From: Betaproteobacteria bacterium
Lineage (GTDB): Bacteria > Pseudomonadota > Gammaproteobacteria > Burkholderiales > SG8-39
Length of the DNA: 13,808 bases
Assembly (NCBI GenBank): GCA_029865405.1
Contig: JAOUGZ010000029.1
Coordinates: 1-13,808 of the forward strand
Reading direction: 5' to 3'
Position 1 is the stretch's first letter; the number at the start of each line of letters is the position of its first letter. The notes under the pieces are model-generated. The model was not told the origin of the DNA, did not search any database, and saw nothing but the letters and a program-made list of their open reading frames with translations. Below, piece by piece: positions 1 to 6,743 of the stretch. Position numbers and translations under genes: made by a program.

Positions 1-286
1 GCTTCGCGCGCGCCGCCACGCCCGAGATCACGAGCCCGGCGTAGCTGTGGCCGGCGAGGACCACGTTCTCCAGCTCCTCGGCCTCCAGCAGCCCGAGCAC
101 GTCGCGGATGTGCGTCTCTACGTCGACTGCGCTGGTGAGCAGGTGCGCGCGCTCGCCGAGGCCCGTCAGCGTCGGGGTGTAGACGCGATGTCCCGGCTTC
201 TGCAGCCGCTCGGCGACGCGCCGCCAGCACCACCCGCCGTGCCAGGCGCCGTGCACCAATACGAAAGTGCTGGGCGGATTGCGCAT
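1..286 (-). CDS. Alpha/beta-fold hydrolase, 3' end cut by window edge
   Basis: The visible 95 residues are the N-terminal part of an alpha/beta hydrolase. Near residues 8-21 is the early strand and oxyanion-loop motif FVLVHGAWHGGWCW, and at residues 79-83 is the nucleophile elbow GHSYAG with Ser81 as the expected catalytic serine. This pattern is typical of the small esterase/hydroxynitrile-lyase-like (salicylate methylesterase-like) branch, so an esterase or C-C/C-O hydrolase is likely; the substrate cannot be told. The acid and histidine of the triad lie outside the window. The ATG at 286 lies 11 bases after the stop codon of the UxaA-type lyase gene, so it is probably the third gene of that operon. 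An in-frame TTG lies five codons upstream. No good ribosome binding site is visible; a hairpin sits directly in front of the start. Confidence 0.85.
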   Translation of the reverse strand, partial: MRNPPSTFVLVHGAWHGGWCWRRVAERLQKPGHRVYTPTLTGLGERAHLLTSAVDVETHIRDVLGLLEAEELENVVLAGHSYAGLVISGVAARAK

Positions 287-288
287 GG

Positions 289-311
289 ACGAAAGCGTCA
301 AGCGCTTTCGT
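289..311 (-). promoter_or_regulatory. Perfect 9-bp hairpin over a stop codon and the following ribosome-binding region
   Basis: The arms ACGAAAGCG (289-297) and CGCTTTCGT (303-311) are exact reverse complements around a 5-base loop. On the minus-strand transcript the structure contains the end of the lyase gene, its TGA (300-298 in the loop), and ends 2 bases before the ATG of the hydrolase. There is no U-run after it, so it is not a standard terminator. It could limit initiation at the hydrolase start or protect a 3' end; that role is inferred. Confidence 0.45.
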
Positions 312-1467
312 AGAGCCTCGTCAGCACGAACTCGCGGTGCCCGAGCGCTTCGGCCGCGGTGAGGCGCCCGTTGGCGGTGCGGAACATGCATTCCAGCAGC
401 TTGTCGCCCGCCTGGTCCGGCGTGAGCTCCTTCCTCAGCAGGCCCGAAACATCGACGTCGATGTGCTCGCTCATCGTGCGCACCGTGCGCGGGTTGGCCG
501 AGAGCTTGATCACCGGCAGGATCGGATTGCCGATGACGTTGCCCTGCCCGGTCGGGAAGAGGTGCACGGTGAAGCCGGCGGCGGCGCACAGCGTCACCAT
601 TTCGGCGGCGGCGGACGAAGAGTCCATGAACCACAGGCCCGGCCCGGTGGGCATCTCGGCCTTGTCGAGCACGCCGTCCACCTTGCACAGGCGGCCGATC
701 TTCTGGATGTTGCCCAGGGCCTTTTCCTCGATGGTGGTGAGGCCCCCGGCGATGTTGCCCTTGGTCGGCTGCGAGTCCGAGAGGTCGCTCGTCTTGTGGC
801 GCTCGATCACTTCCTGGTAGCGGTCGAACACCATCTGGAACTTCTTGCGCACCGCGTCGTCCTTGCAGCGCTCGGCCACCAGGTGCTCGCCGCCCGTCAG
901 CTCCGTGGTTTCCCCGAACACCATGGTGACGCCGCGCGGGTAGAGCTTGTCGAAGGCGTTGCCGACCGTCGGGTTCGCGCCGCAGCCCGAGGTGGTGTCC
1001 GACTCGCCGCACTTCGTGGACACCCACAGGTCCTTGAGCGGGCGCTCCTCGCGCCGCAGCTCGGAAGCCCACTGCACGTACTCCTTCGCCGCCTTCGAGG
1101 CGCGCAGGATGGTGTCGTGGTCGCCGTGCTGCTCGATGCCGAAGTACGACACGGGCTTGCCGGTCGCGGCGATGCCGTCGGCGACCTTCTTCGCCCAGCC
1201 GTCCTCGATGCAGATCACCACTACCGCGGCGACGTTCGGGTTCGCGCCCGCGCCGATCAGCGTCCTGAAGTGCAAGTCGAGGTCGGCGCCGAACTGCAGC
1301 CGCCCGTAGGGATGCGGGACGGCGAGCGTGCCCTTCACGTTGTTTTCCACCGCCTGCGCCGCCGCGTTGGACAGGTCGTCCACCGGCAGGATGAGGACGT
1401 GGTTTCTCACGCCGACACGCCCGTTCTCACGCCTGAAACCCCAGAAGCTCGCTCTTTGCAGGTCCAT
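298..1467 (-). CDS. UxaA-family lyase large subunit (SuyB-like; altronate dehydratase-type)
   Basis: This 389-residue protein is the catalytic large subunit of the altronate/galactarate dehydratase and sulfolactate sulfo-lyase superfamily. Visible family motifs are [13 protein letters not shown] (residues 16-28), [13 protein letters not shown] (151-163), the [11 protein letters not shown] segment (185-195) and a C-terminal [21 protein letters not shown] segment; Cys153 and the Glu and His residues are candidate metal ligands. In UxaA and GarD the SAF domain is fused to this part; here it is a separate upstream gene, which is the arrangement of (2R)-sulfolactate sulfo-lyase SuyAB. That enzyme eliminates sulfite from sulfolactate to give pyruvate. 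A sugar-acid dehydratase role remains possible. I chose the ATG at 1467, two bases after the small-subunit stop; GTG at 1473 would give a GTGA overlap and GTG at 1476 is also open. Confidence 0.8.
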   Translation of the reverse strand: MDLQRASFWGFRRENGRVGVRNHVLILPVDDLSNAAAQAVENNVKGTLAVPHPYGRLQFGADLDLHFRTLIGAGANPNVAAVVVICIEDGWAKKVADGIAATGKPVSYFGIEQHGDHDTILRASKAAKEYVQWASELRREERPLKDLWVSTKCGESDTTSGCGANPTVGNAFDKLYPRGVTMVFGETTELTGGEHLVAERCKDDAVRKKFQMVFDRYQEVIERHKTSDLSDSQPTKGNIAGGLTTIEEKALGNIQKIGRLCKVDGVLDKAEMPTGPGLWFMDSSSAAAEMVTLCAAAGFTVHLFPTGQGNVIGNPILPVIKLSANPRTVRTMSEHIDVDVSGLLRKELTPDQAGDKLLECMFRTANGRLTAAEALGHREFVLTRLYESA

Positions 1468-1469
1468 GA

Positions 1470-1751
1470 TCACCACCGCTTGGTCTTCAGGTTCTGGATG
1501 TGCGTGTGCTCGCCCCGGGCGATCGGCGCCACCACCTTGCCGATGTCCACGCCGTACTTGATCACGGTGTCGCCGGGCTTGTAGTCCTTCAGCGCGAGCT
1601 TGTGGCCGATGGGGATGTCGCTCTTCGCCGTGACCTTGAGCTCCTTGTCGTCCTCCATGATCCAGCCGGTGAGCTCCTGGCCCTGCTTCACGCCCTCGAC
1701 GACGACCACGCCGACGCCGTCGCCTTCCTCATGCACGACGAAATGAATCAT
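1470..1751 (-). CDS. SAF-domain small subunit of UxaA-family lyase (SuyA-like)
   Basis: A 93-residue single-domain protein of the SAF type, matching the small subunit of split UxaA-family lyases. It begins [20 protein letters not shown] and has the conserved region [22 protein letters not shown] (about residues 46-67) and the end [15 protein letters not shown] that is characteristic of SuyA-like subunits. It should pair with the product of the next gene to form the active enzyme. The ATG at 1751 is supported by GAGGTG four bases upstream. The 3' end is tightly linked to the large-subunit gene, within the string GTGATCATG, so the two are almost certainly translated together. Altronate dehydratase small subunit is the main alternative name; the separate short gene favours SuyA. 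Confidence 0.82.
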   Translation of the reverse strand: MIHFVVHEEGDGVGVVVVEGVKQGQELTGWIMEDDKELKVTAKSDIPIGHKLALKDYKPGDTVIKYGVDIGKVVAPIARGEHTHIQNLKTKRW

Positions 1752-1777
1752 TCGACACCTCGCTACGGGAAGCCGAC

Positions 1778-1783
1778 ATTCTA
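1778..1783 (-). promoter_or_regulatory. Candidate -10 box for the SuyAB-like operon
   Basis: TAGAAT on the minus strand matches the sigma70 -10 consensus at five of six positions and would place transcription start about 20 bases before the ATG at 1751. No convincing -35 box is present 16-18 bases upstream, so an activator or another sigma factor would be needed. Weak evidence. Confidence 0.3.
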
Positions 1784-1832
1784 GCCGCTGATCGAGGCGC
1801 GGGCGGTTGCGGGGCGCCGGGGCGCGAGCCTA

Positions 1833-1861
1833 TTGAACGGCGCGCGGCAAGTACCTAAGAT
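1833..1861 (+). promoter_or_regulatory. Candidate sigma70 promoter for the MDR-PhoD operon
   Basis: TTGAAC (1833-1838) and TAAGAT (1856-1861) are separated by exactly 17 bases, each matching the consensus at four of six positions. Transcription would start near 1868, leaving a leader of about 30 bases before the ATG at 1897. GGGAG at 1887-1891 is a fitting ribosome binding site with a 5-base spacer. It is one of the few AT-containing stretches in the 145-base divergent intergenic region. Confidence 0.5.
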
Positions 1862-1896
1862 CAGGCCGGTCTCGTCCGCCCCCACTGGGAGCACGC

Positions 1897-2850
1897 ATGC
1901 GCGCGATGCAGTATCGCAACTACGGCGGGCCCGATGAGATTGTCGTCGCCGAAGTGCCGATGCCGCGCCCGACGCCCACGCAACTGCTGCTCAAGGTGGC
2001 GGACGCGTCGGTCAACCCGGTGGACTGGAAACTGCGCCGGTCCGGGGGTTTCCTGTTCCGGCCTGTGCCGATGCCGTCCATACCCGGCGCCGATCTCGCC
2101 GGCGAGGTGCTCGAGATCGGCGCCCGCGTGACCCGTTTCAAGCCCGGCGACCGCGTGTTCGCCATGGGGAGCGTGCGTTCCGGCGCAGCCTGCGCCGAGT
2201 ACGCGGTGGTCGAAGAGCAAGGCGCTGCCCGGGCGCCGCGCAACGTGCCCATCGCGCAGGCCGCCGCGATTCCCCTCGCTGGGCTCACGGCCCTGCAATC
2301 GTTGCGCGACCTGGGCCGCATCGCTGCCGGCCACCGCGTGCTGATCGTGGGCGCGGCGGGTGGCGTCGGTCATTTCGCCGTGCAGATCGCCAAGACCTAC
2401 GGCGCCCATGTCACCGCGGTATGCAGCGGCGCTCGCGCCGACCTGGTTCGCGGCCTCGGCGCCGACGCGGTCATCGACTACACGCGGCGCACGGCGCTTG
2501 CCGGCGAGCGGCCTTACGACCTGGTCTTCGACACGATCGTGCGCGCGCCGCTGCGCGCTTTCTTCGAGGTCATGGCGCCGGCCGGCGTGCTCGTCTCCAC
2601 CCTGCCGAGCTTCGGCCGCGTCGGCACGGCCCTGCTGCTGCCGCTCGTGTCGCGGCGACGCATCCGCTTCTCCATGGTGAAGTCGCGCGCCGCGGACCTC
2701 GATCAGCTTTGCGCGCTCTGCGAAGCCGGCCAGTTGCGACCGGTCCTCGACAAGTCGTTCGCGCTGGCCGATCTCGCAGCGGCCCACGCCTACAGCCAGG
2801 AGGGACACGCGGCGGGGAAGATACTCATCCAGGTGGCGCCACCGGCATGA
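1897..2850 (+). CDS. NAD(P)H-dependent MDR oxidoreductase, quinone-reductase type
   Basis: A 317-residue medium-chain dehydrogenase/reductase. The N-terminal GroES-like part contains VNPVDWKLR (39-47), IPGADLAGEV (62-71) and FKPGDRVFAM (81-90). The nucleotide-binding motif GAAGGVGHFAVQIAK is at 152-166. No GHE-type catalytic zinc motif and no structural four-cysteine cluster are present, so it belongs to the zinc-free quinone oxidoreductase/RTN4IP1-like group, probably reducing quinones or enals with NADPH in the cytosol. The substrate is unknown. The start at 1897 has GGGAG five bases upstream. The stop codon overlaps the ATG of the phosphatase gene (ATGA), so the two share a transcript although no shared pathway is obvious. 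Confidence 0.88.
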   Translation: MRAMQYRNYGGPDEIVVAEVPMPRPTPTQLLLKVADASVNPVDWKLRRSGGFLFRPVPMPSIPGADLAGEVLEIGARVTRFKPGDRVFAMGSVRSGAACAEYAVVEEQGAARAPRNVPIAQAAAIPLAGLTALQSLRDLGRIAAGHRVLIVGAAGGVGHFAVQIAKTYGAHVTAVCSGARADLVRGLGADAVIDYTRRTALAGERPYDLVFDTIVRAPLRAFFEVMAPAGVLVSTLPSFGRVGTALLLPLVSRRRIRFSMVKSRAADLDQLCALCEAGQLRPVLDKSFALADLAAAHAYSQEGHAAGKILIQVAPPA

Positions 2851-4376
2851 TCGATCGCCGCGGTTTCCTGCGGGCCTTCGCGGCGGCGACTGTTTCGCGC
2901 GCGCTGCCCGCCTGCGCGCAAGTGACGCCGCGCTTCGCCGCCTATCCGTTCGGCCTGGGCGTCGCCTCGGGCTATCCGCACCCGGGCGGCATGGTGCTGT
3001 GGACGCGGCTGGTCGGCGAGCTCGCGCCCGTGGCGCTGCCGGTGCGCTGGGAAATCGCCGCGGATGAATCCCTGTCGAAGATCGTCGCCTCGGGGAACGC
3101 CGTAGCCGAGCCCGAATGGGCGCACTCGGTGCGCGTGGAGGCAAGGGGGCTGGAGCCTGACCGCTGGTACTGGTACCGCTTCATGGCGGGGGACGCGGTG
3201 AGCGCGGTCGGGCGCACACGCAGCGCGCCGCGCCTGGATGCGGCGGTGGACCGTTTGCGCTTTGCGTTTGCCTCGTGCCAGCAGTACGAGCAGGGCTACT
3301 ACGGCGCCCACCGGCACATCGCCGCCGATGCCCCGGACCTGGTCGCGTTCCTGGGGGACTATATCTACGAGTCGTCCTGGGGCCGGCAGCACGTGAGAAA
3401 GCACACGGGCGGCGAGCCTTACACGCTCGAGGACTACCGCGCGCGCTACGCGCTCTACAAGTCGGATGCCGACCTGCAGGCGTCGCACGCCGCCTGCCCC
3501 TGGATCGTCACCTGGGACGACCACGAGGTGGACAACGACTACGCCGACGACCGGCCCGAAGACGGCATGCCGCGGGAGCAGTTCCTCGCGCGGCGCGCGG
3601 CGGCATACCGCGCCTTCTATGAGCACATGCCGCTGCCTGAGCGCATGCGTCCCGTCGGCGCGGACATGCGGCTGCACACGCAGCTCGGCTGGGGTCGGCT
3701 CGGGCGCTTCTACGTGCTCGACGGCCGCCAGTACCGGTCGTGGCAGGCGTGCGTGAGGCGCGGCCGGCGCGGTGGCTCGAGCCTCGTGGACCCCGGCGAG
3801 TGCCGCGCGCTGGCCGACCCCGAGCGCTCCATGCTCGGGCGCGCGCAGGAGCGCTGGCTGGAAGGGGCGCTGGCGGCATCGGCATCGCGCTGGAACTTCC
3901 TCGCGCAGCAAACGCGCATGGCGCAGTTCGAGCAGAAGCCCGGGCCCGAGCGGCGCCGCTGGACCGACGCCTGGGACGGCTACCCGGCGGCGCGCGCGCG
4001 GCTGCTCGAGTTTCTCGGCGAGCGGCGCATCGCCAACCCCGTCGTGCTGTCGGGGGATGCGCACCTGTTCAACGTTTCGGACCTGAAACGCGACTTCGAC
4101 GATCCCGCCTCGCCCGTGCTGGCGAGCGAGTTCCTGGGCACCTCCATCACCTCGCAGGGCTGGCCGCAGCACAGGCTCGACGAATTGCTGCCGGACAACC
4201 CGCACATGAAGCTGCTGGACTCGCGCTATCGCGGCTACGTGCGCATGGAGGCGACGGCGAAGTCGCTGCGCGCGGAGCTGCGCGCGATGGACACGGTACG
4301 CGAGCCGGGCGCGGCGTGCCGGACGCTGGCGCGCTTTAGCGTCGAGGACGGAAGGCCGGGCGCGCAGCGAGTCTGA
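2847..4376 (+). CDS. Alkaline phosphatase D family protein (PhoD-type), Tat-exported
   Basis: A 509-residue PhoD-like metallophosphoesterase. The N-terminus MIDRRGFLRAF carries a twin-arginine motif (RRGFLR, residues 4-9), followed by a short, rather weak hydrophobic stretch ending ALPACAQ, so export by Tat to the periplasm is expected. A fibronectin-like PhoD N-domain runs to about 130. Catalytic-domain motifs follow: FASCQQYEQGYY (141-152), LGDYIYES (169-176), WDDHEVDND (223-231) and LSGDAHLFN (401-409). Cys144, the Asp residues and His226 and His406 are the expected metal and active-site residues of this Fe/Ca phosphodiesterase/monoesterase family. It is translationally coupled to the MDR gene by ATGA. 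Its 3' end overlaps the convergent HEAT gene by 41 bases. No pho box is seen. Confidence 0.9.
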   Translation: MIDRRGFLRAFAAATVSRALPACAQVTPRFAAYPFGLGVASGYPHPGGMVLWTRLVGELAPVALPVRWEIAADESLSKIVASGNAVAEPEWAHSVRVEARGLEPDRWYWYRFMAGDAVSAVGRTRSAPRLDAAVDRLRFAFASCQQYEQGYYGAHRHIAADAPDLVAFLGDYIYESSWGRQHVRKHTGGEPYTLEDYRARYALYKSDADLQASHAACPWIVTWDDHEVDNDYADDRPEDGMPREQFLARRAAAYRAFYEHMPLPERMRPVGADMRLHTQLGWGRLGRFYVLDGRQYRSWQACVRRGRRGGSSLVDPGECRALADPERSMLGRAQERWLEGALAASASRWNFLAQQTRMAQFEQKPGPERRRWTDAWDGYPAARARLLEFLGERRIANPVVLSGDAHLFNVSDLKRDFDDPASPVLASEFLGTSITSQGWPQHRLDELLPDNPHMKLLDSRYRGYVRMEATAKSLRAELRAMDTVREPGAACRTLARFSVEDGRPGAQRV

Positions 4377-4857
4377 GCAGCCGCCGCGCCCGCGCGCGCA
4401 GCGCTGGGCTGCCCTTCGCCGCCATGCGCTCGACGAGCGCGCGGGCCGCGCCCCGATCGAGCTCCCACAACGACTGCATCGCGCACACCCGCACGATGCG
4501 GCTCGCGTCGCCGAGGTAGCGGCGCAGCTGGCGCATCGCCTGCCGGCGCTCGGGCGCGGTCAGCGCCAGCCGCGGCAGCATCTGCGCCACGTGCCAGCGC
4601 ACCTCCTGCTGGGTGGCGCGCGCAGCGACGCGAAGCAGCGCGCGCTTGTGCGGCTTCAGCATGTCCGGCAGCGCGCGGCTCGCCTTCTCCAGCGCGTCGG
4701 CGCCGCGCGCGCGCAGCACGGGGTCGTCGCCCTCGAGCAGCGTAATCGCCTCGTCGGCACGCCCGGGGTCGCGCACCAGCGTGCGCGCGACGTCGTCGGC
4801 GCGGCCGATCGAGCGCAGGTCAGAGCCGGCCAGCGCACGGGCGAAGGTCAGCGTCAC
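4336..4857 (-). CDS. HEAT-repeat protein, cytosolic
   Basis: A 173-residue helical-repeat protein with no signal peptide. It has tandem HEAT/armadillo-like units: LLEGDDPVLRARGADALEKAS (about 40-60), a middle unit with QQEVRWHVAQMLPRL (83-97), and YLGDASRIVRVCAMQSLWEL (about 114-133), ending in an Arg-rich tail. The EVRWHVAQMLPRL segment resembles a recurrent family of conserved bacterial HEAT proteins of about this size, of unknown function. Such folds act as protein-binding scaffolds. I set the start at GTG 4857, which overlaps the preceding stop as GTGA; the same frame stays open further upstream but there it runs inside the previous genes in another frame. It is the last gene of the five-gene cassette and collides tail to tail with the phosphatase gene. 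Confidence 0.82.
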   Translation of the reverse strand: MTLTFARALAGSDLRSIGRADDVARTLVRDPGRADEAITLLEGDDPVLRARGADALEKASRALPDMLKPHKRALLRVAARATQQEVRWHVAQMLPRLALTAPERRQAMRQLRRYLGDASRIVRVCAMQSLWELDRGAARALVERMAAKGSPALRARARRLLRLAARPAFRPRR

Positions 4858-5159
4858 GCGTTGCCGCGCCTGCGCAGGGTGCGCGCGGCATGCATCAGGG
4901 CCACCGCCGCTGCGGCGACGAGCACGCTGACCACGGCGATCTCGCCGAACCCCCCGTGCCAGGACGGCGGCAGGAGCGGACGCACGAGCTTCAGCGGCGC
5001 GAGCAGCAGCGCCGAGAGGTGCGCAAGGCTGGCCAGCAGCGGCGCGTCCCAGAAGCTGGCCTGGGTCTCGAAGGCCGCGCGCAGCGCGAGCACCGTCCCG
5101 GCTGCGCTCAGCACGAAGTGCCCCGCGGCGACGGCGAGAAACCAGAGTAGGAAGCGCAT
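4854..5159 (-). CDS. Small membrane protein, about three transmembrane segments
   Basis: A 101-residue hydrophobic protein starting MRFLLWFLAVAAGHFVLS. Likely membrane segments are at about 3-27, 40-63 (LLASLAHLSALLLAPLKLV) and 73-90 (EIAVVSVLVAAAAVALMHAA), followed by the basic tail RTLRRRGNA that would sit in the cytosol. I do not recognise the family. The ATG at 5159 lies 8 bases after the stop of the 62-residue membrane protein gene, and its own stop overlaps the next start as GTGA, so it is embedded in the same translation-coupled cassette. A longer open frame in the same register upstream is arginine/serine-rich and lies antisense-like over other genes, so it was not used. Confidence 0.72.
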   Translation of the reverse strand: MRFLLWFLAVAAGHFVLSAAGTVLALRAAFETQASFWDAPLLASLAHLSALLLAPLKLVRPLLPPSWHGGFGEIAVVSVLVAAAAVALMHAARTLRRRGNA

Positions 5160-5167
5160 GGCCGCGC

Positions 5168-5356
5168 TCAGGCCGACGGCTCGCGAGCGCCGAAGCGGCG
5201 GCGCAGCGTGGCGCCGATGTAGGCACCGGCGAGGATCAGCGCCGAGAACGCGAGCAGGAAGCCCGCGCCGAGGACGATGAGCGGCCCGACCGGCAGGAAG
5301 ACGAGGGCGCAGAGCGTGAAGGCCGGCAGCGGGCCGCGTCTCGCGCTGTCGTTCAC
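5168..5356 (-). CDS. Small membrane protein, two transmembrane segments
   Basis: A 62-residue protein, MNDSARRGPLPAFTLCALVF and onward, with two hydrophobic segments (about 12-30 and 33-50) separated by a short Gly/Pro turn, then the basic tail TLRRRFGAREPSA. A two-helix hairpin in the inner membrane is expected. The function is unknown. The start is GTG at 5356, which overlaps the stop of the secreted Cys-protein gene as GTGA; the register is open further upstream but that part is hydrophilic and overlaps the previous gene by more than 60 bases. Small size makes the call depend on the coupling and on the clean hydrophobic pattern. Confidence 0.68.
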   Translation of the reverse strand: MNDSARRGPLPAFTLCALVFLPVGPLIVLGAGFLLAFSALILAGAYIGATLRRRFGAREPSA

Positions 5357-5769
5357 GACGGCGTCGGCCAGCCGCGTTTCCACGTGCAGCGGCCCGTCGC
5401 GAGGTACTCCTTGGAGCGGCACGACTCGAGACAGGACGTGTCGGCGATCCGTGCCGTGCCGGCATAGGCGAAATCGGCGTCGGCGACTCTTCGGAACAGC
5501 TCCCAGTCGCCCCCGCGATTGCCCCAGATGGTGCGCTCCGACAGGGCAATGCCTTCGAAAGGATGCTCGCGCGTCGGCAGCAGGCAGCGGAAGAGCTCAG
5601 TGTCATCCGCGCCGTTGATGAAGTAATCCGACCCGAGCGGGTACTCGGCGTGCACGAAGGCGCGCAGCGGATCGGAAGTCTGGAATGGACCGGCGGCCGC
5701 GGCCACGGTCGCGATAGCCAGAGCGGCAAGCAGTGCCGCGACGCGCCTCAGGACGCCTTTTCCTTGCAC
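5353..5769 (-). CDS. Secreted protein of unknown function with four cysteines
   Basis: A 138-residue protein with a Sec signal peptide: basic GKGVLRR, then VAALLAALAIATVAAAA with cleavage probable near residues 25-27. The mature part has a Tyr/Asp-rich beginning (FVHAEYPLGSDYFINGADD, 38-56), a central SERTIWGNRGGDWELFRRV region (77-95), and four cysteines (62, 113, 117, 128), an even number that could form two disulfides in the periplasm. I do not recognise the fold. The start is GTG 5769, chosen because AGGGA lies six bases upstream and the signal peptide begins there; it overlaps the end of the upstream HEAT gene by 22 bases. An in-frame ATG at 5838 would place a non-signal stretch in front and is less likely. 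Confidence 0.72.
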   Translation of the reverse strand: MQGKGVLRRVAALLAALAIATVAAAAGPFQTSDPLRAFVHAEYPLGSDYFINGADDTELFRCLLPTREHPFEGIALSERTIWGNRGGDWELFRRVADADFAYAGTARIADTSCLESCRSKEYLATGRCTWKRGWPTPS

Positions 5770-6266
5770 TCGCCATCCCTGTAGAGCTGCGGCCGGATCT
5801 TGCGGGTGGCATCGCAGGCCCTCGTCCGTACCAGCCATGCGCTGCTACCAAGCGCTCGCTCGAGCCGCGGCAGCGCCTTTTCCCCGAACGCCGCCACCGC
5901 CAGCACGTATTCCATGCCTTCTTCGCCGTCCGGCTGCCGGAAGTTCTCGATGAGCGACGGCAGTGCGTCCTCGGCCACCCCGCGGATCTGCGCGATCTCG
6001 GCGGCGGCTGTGATCCGCACCGACTGGTCGTCGTCCATTAGCAGCTGGATCAGCGCAGGAACACGCTCGCGCTGCTTCGCTTCGGGCAGTTGCGACACCG
6101 ACTTGATCTCGGACAACCGTTCCCCGAAGCCGAGCCCGCGCACGTGCGTGAGCCAGTCCTGGCCCTGGGCCGCGACGGCGCTCGAAACCAGGAGAAGGGC
6201 CGCAATGCGCAGCAGGGTCGCGATCAGGATCACTGACGATAGCCAGCAAGAGACGCGGACTATCAT
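5748..6266 (-). CDS. Exported HEAT-repeat protein
   Basis: A 172-residue protein with an N-terminal hydrophobic segment (about 10-32, ending SSAVAAQGQ, a good signal-peptidase site) and then a helical-repeat region. HEAT-like units are visible at RVPALIQLLMDDDQSVRITAAAEIAQI (68-94), ALPSLIENF through GMEYVLAVAAFGE (101-119) and ALPRLERALGSSAWLVRTRACDATRKI (121-147). It is probably periplasmic, where a HEAT scaffold is less common than in the cytosol. The ATG at 6266 gives a longer signal sequence; GTG at 6233 (then ILIATLLRI) would give a more usual one. Neither has a strong ribosome binding site. It opens the five-gene cassette, 74 bases after the DUF2007-like gene. Confidence 0.72.
   Translation of the reverse strand: MIVRVSCWLSSVILIATLLRIAALLLVSSAVAAQGQDWLTHVRGLGFGERLSEIKSVSQLPEAKQRERVPALIQLLMDDDQSVRITAAAEIAQIRGVAEDALPSLIENFRQPDGEEGMEYVLAVAAFGEKALPRLERALGSSAWLVRTRACDATRKIRPQLYRDGECKEKAS
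5776..5780 (-). promoter_or_regulatory. Ribosome binding site deciding a GTG start
   Basis: AGGGA on the minus strand, six bases before GTG 5769, lies inside the coding end of the exported HEAT gene and supports starting the secreted Cys-protein at this GTG. Confidence 0.5.
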
Positions 6267-6340
6267 AGCAGCCGCGCACGACGCTTGGCAGCGGCACCGG
6301 AAAGTACTACAGCAGACGGCAGGCCCGGGCCGAAGCGCGC

Positions 6341-6724
6341 CTAGCGCAAGAGGCTCAGGGGATAAAGGAGCATCAGCGCCACGAGCGCGATGAGGAAGAG
6401 CGCGCGCACCACGTCTTCCATGGTCGCGTGCCGCATGCGGCTCCACAGCCAGCGCCGGTACGAACCGCCGTGCTCGTCGCGCCATTCCGCCTGCCACTTC
6501 TCGCGCGCTGCGGCGGCGTACTGCGTCGCTTCCCGCTCCAGGATCTCCCTCGCCCTCGGGTAGTCCGCTTCGGCGACCCAGATCGCGTCGCCGCCGAAAA
6601 GCCGCGACTTCGAGCGCGCCTCGCGGTGCGCGATGCCCGCTTCCTCAAGCAGGCGCAGCAGCTCGCGCTCCTGATCGATCGGGAGCGGCAGGCCGACGAG
6701 GCGCCGGGTCCGCCCTTCGCTCAG
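6341..6724 (-). CDS. DUF2007-like protein with C-terminal membrane anchor; no standard start codon
   Basis: This frame encodes 127 residues that look like a real protein. An N-terminal alpha/beta domain, RRLVGLPLPIDQERELLRLL then FGGDAIWVAEADYPRAREIL (43-62), resembles the DUF2007 'putative signal transducing' fold. A Lys/Trp-rich linker (REKWQAEWRDEHGGSYRRWLW) follows, and then a single C-terminal transmembrane helix (about 104-124, VVRALFLIALVALMLLYPLSLL). The frame has no ATG, GTG or TTG between an upstream TGA and the domain. The only start-like codon at a fitting position is CTG 6724, which overlaps the stop of a 14-codon frame (6765-6721) as CTGA. It is therefore either CTG-initiated, made by a -1 shift from that short frame, or broken by an indel. 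The coordinates use the CTG. Confidence 0.6.
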   Translation of the reverse strand: MSEGRTRRLVGLPLPIDQERELLRLLEEAGIAHREARSKSRLFGGDAIWVAEADYPRAREILEREATQYAAAAREKWQAEWRDEHGGSYRRWLWSRMRHATMEDVVRALFLIALVALMLLYPLSLLR

Positions 6725-6743
6725 GACTCGGGCTCCGCGGGCA

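Noticed and set aside
337..1584. Long plus-strand open frame (415 codons) opposite the UxaA-type lyase
   Set aside because: His/Arg/Val-rich composition without motifs; it is the antisense of clearly recognised genes in high-GC DNA.
1742..1752. Small inverted repeat AATGA-A-TCATT at the SuyA-like start as an operator
   Set aside because: Five-base arms partly made by the start codon itself; too short to support a binding site.
2790..4205. Long minus-strand open frame (471 codons) opposite the phosphatase gene
   Set aside because: Antisense shadow of an intact PhoD-type gene with all motifs; no recognisable domain.
6267..6340. Promoter or terminator between the DUF2007-like gene and the exported HEAT gene
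   Set aside because: Only a GGCCCGGGCC palindrome and a poor -10-like TAGTAC are present; no paired -35 box and no U-run.
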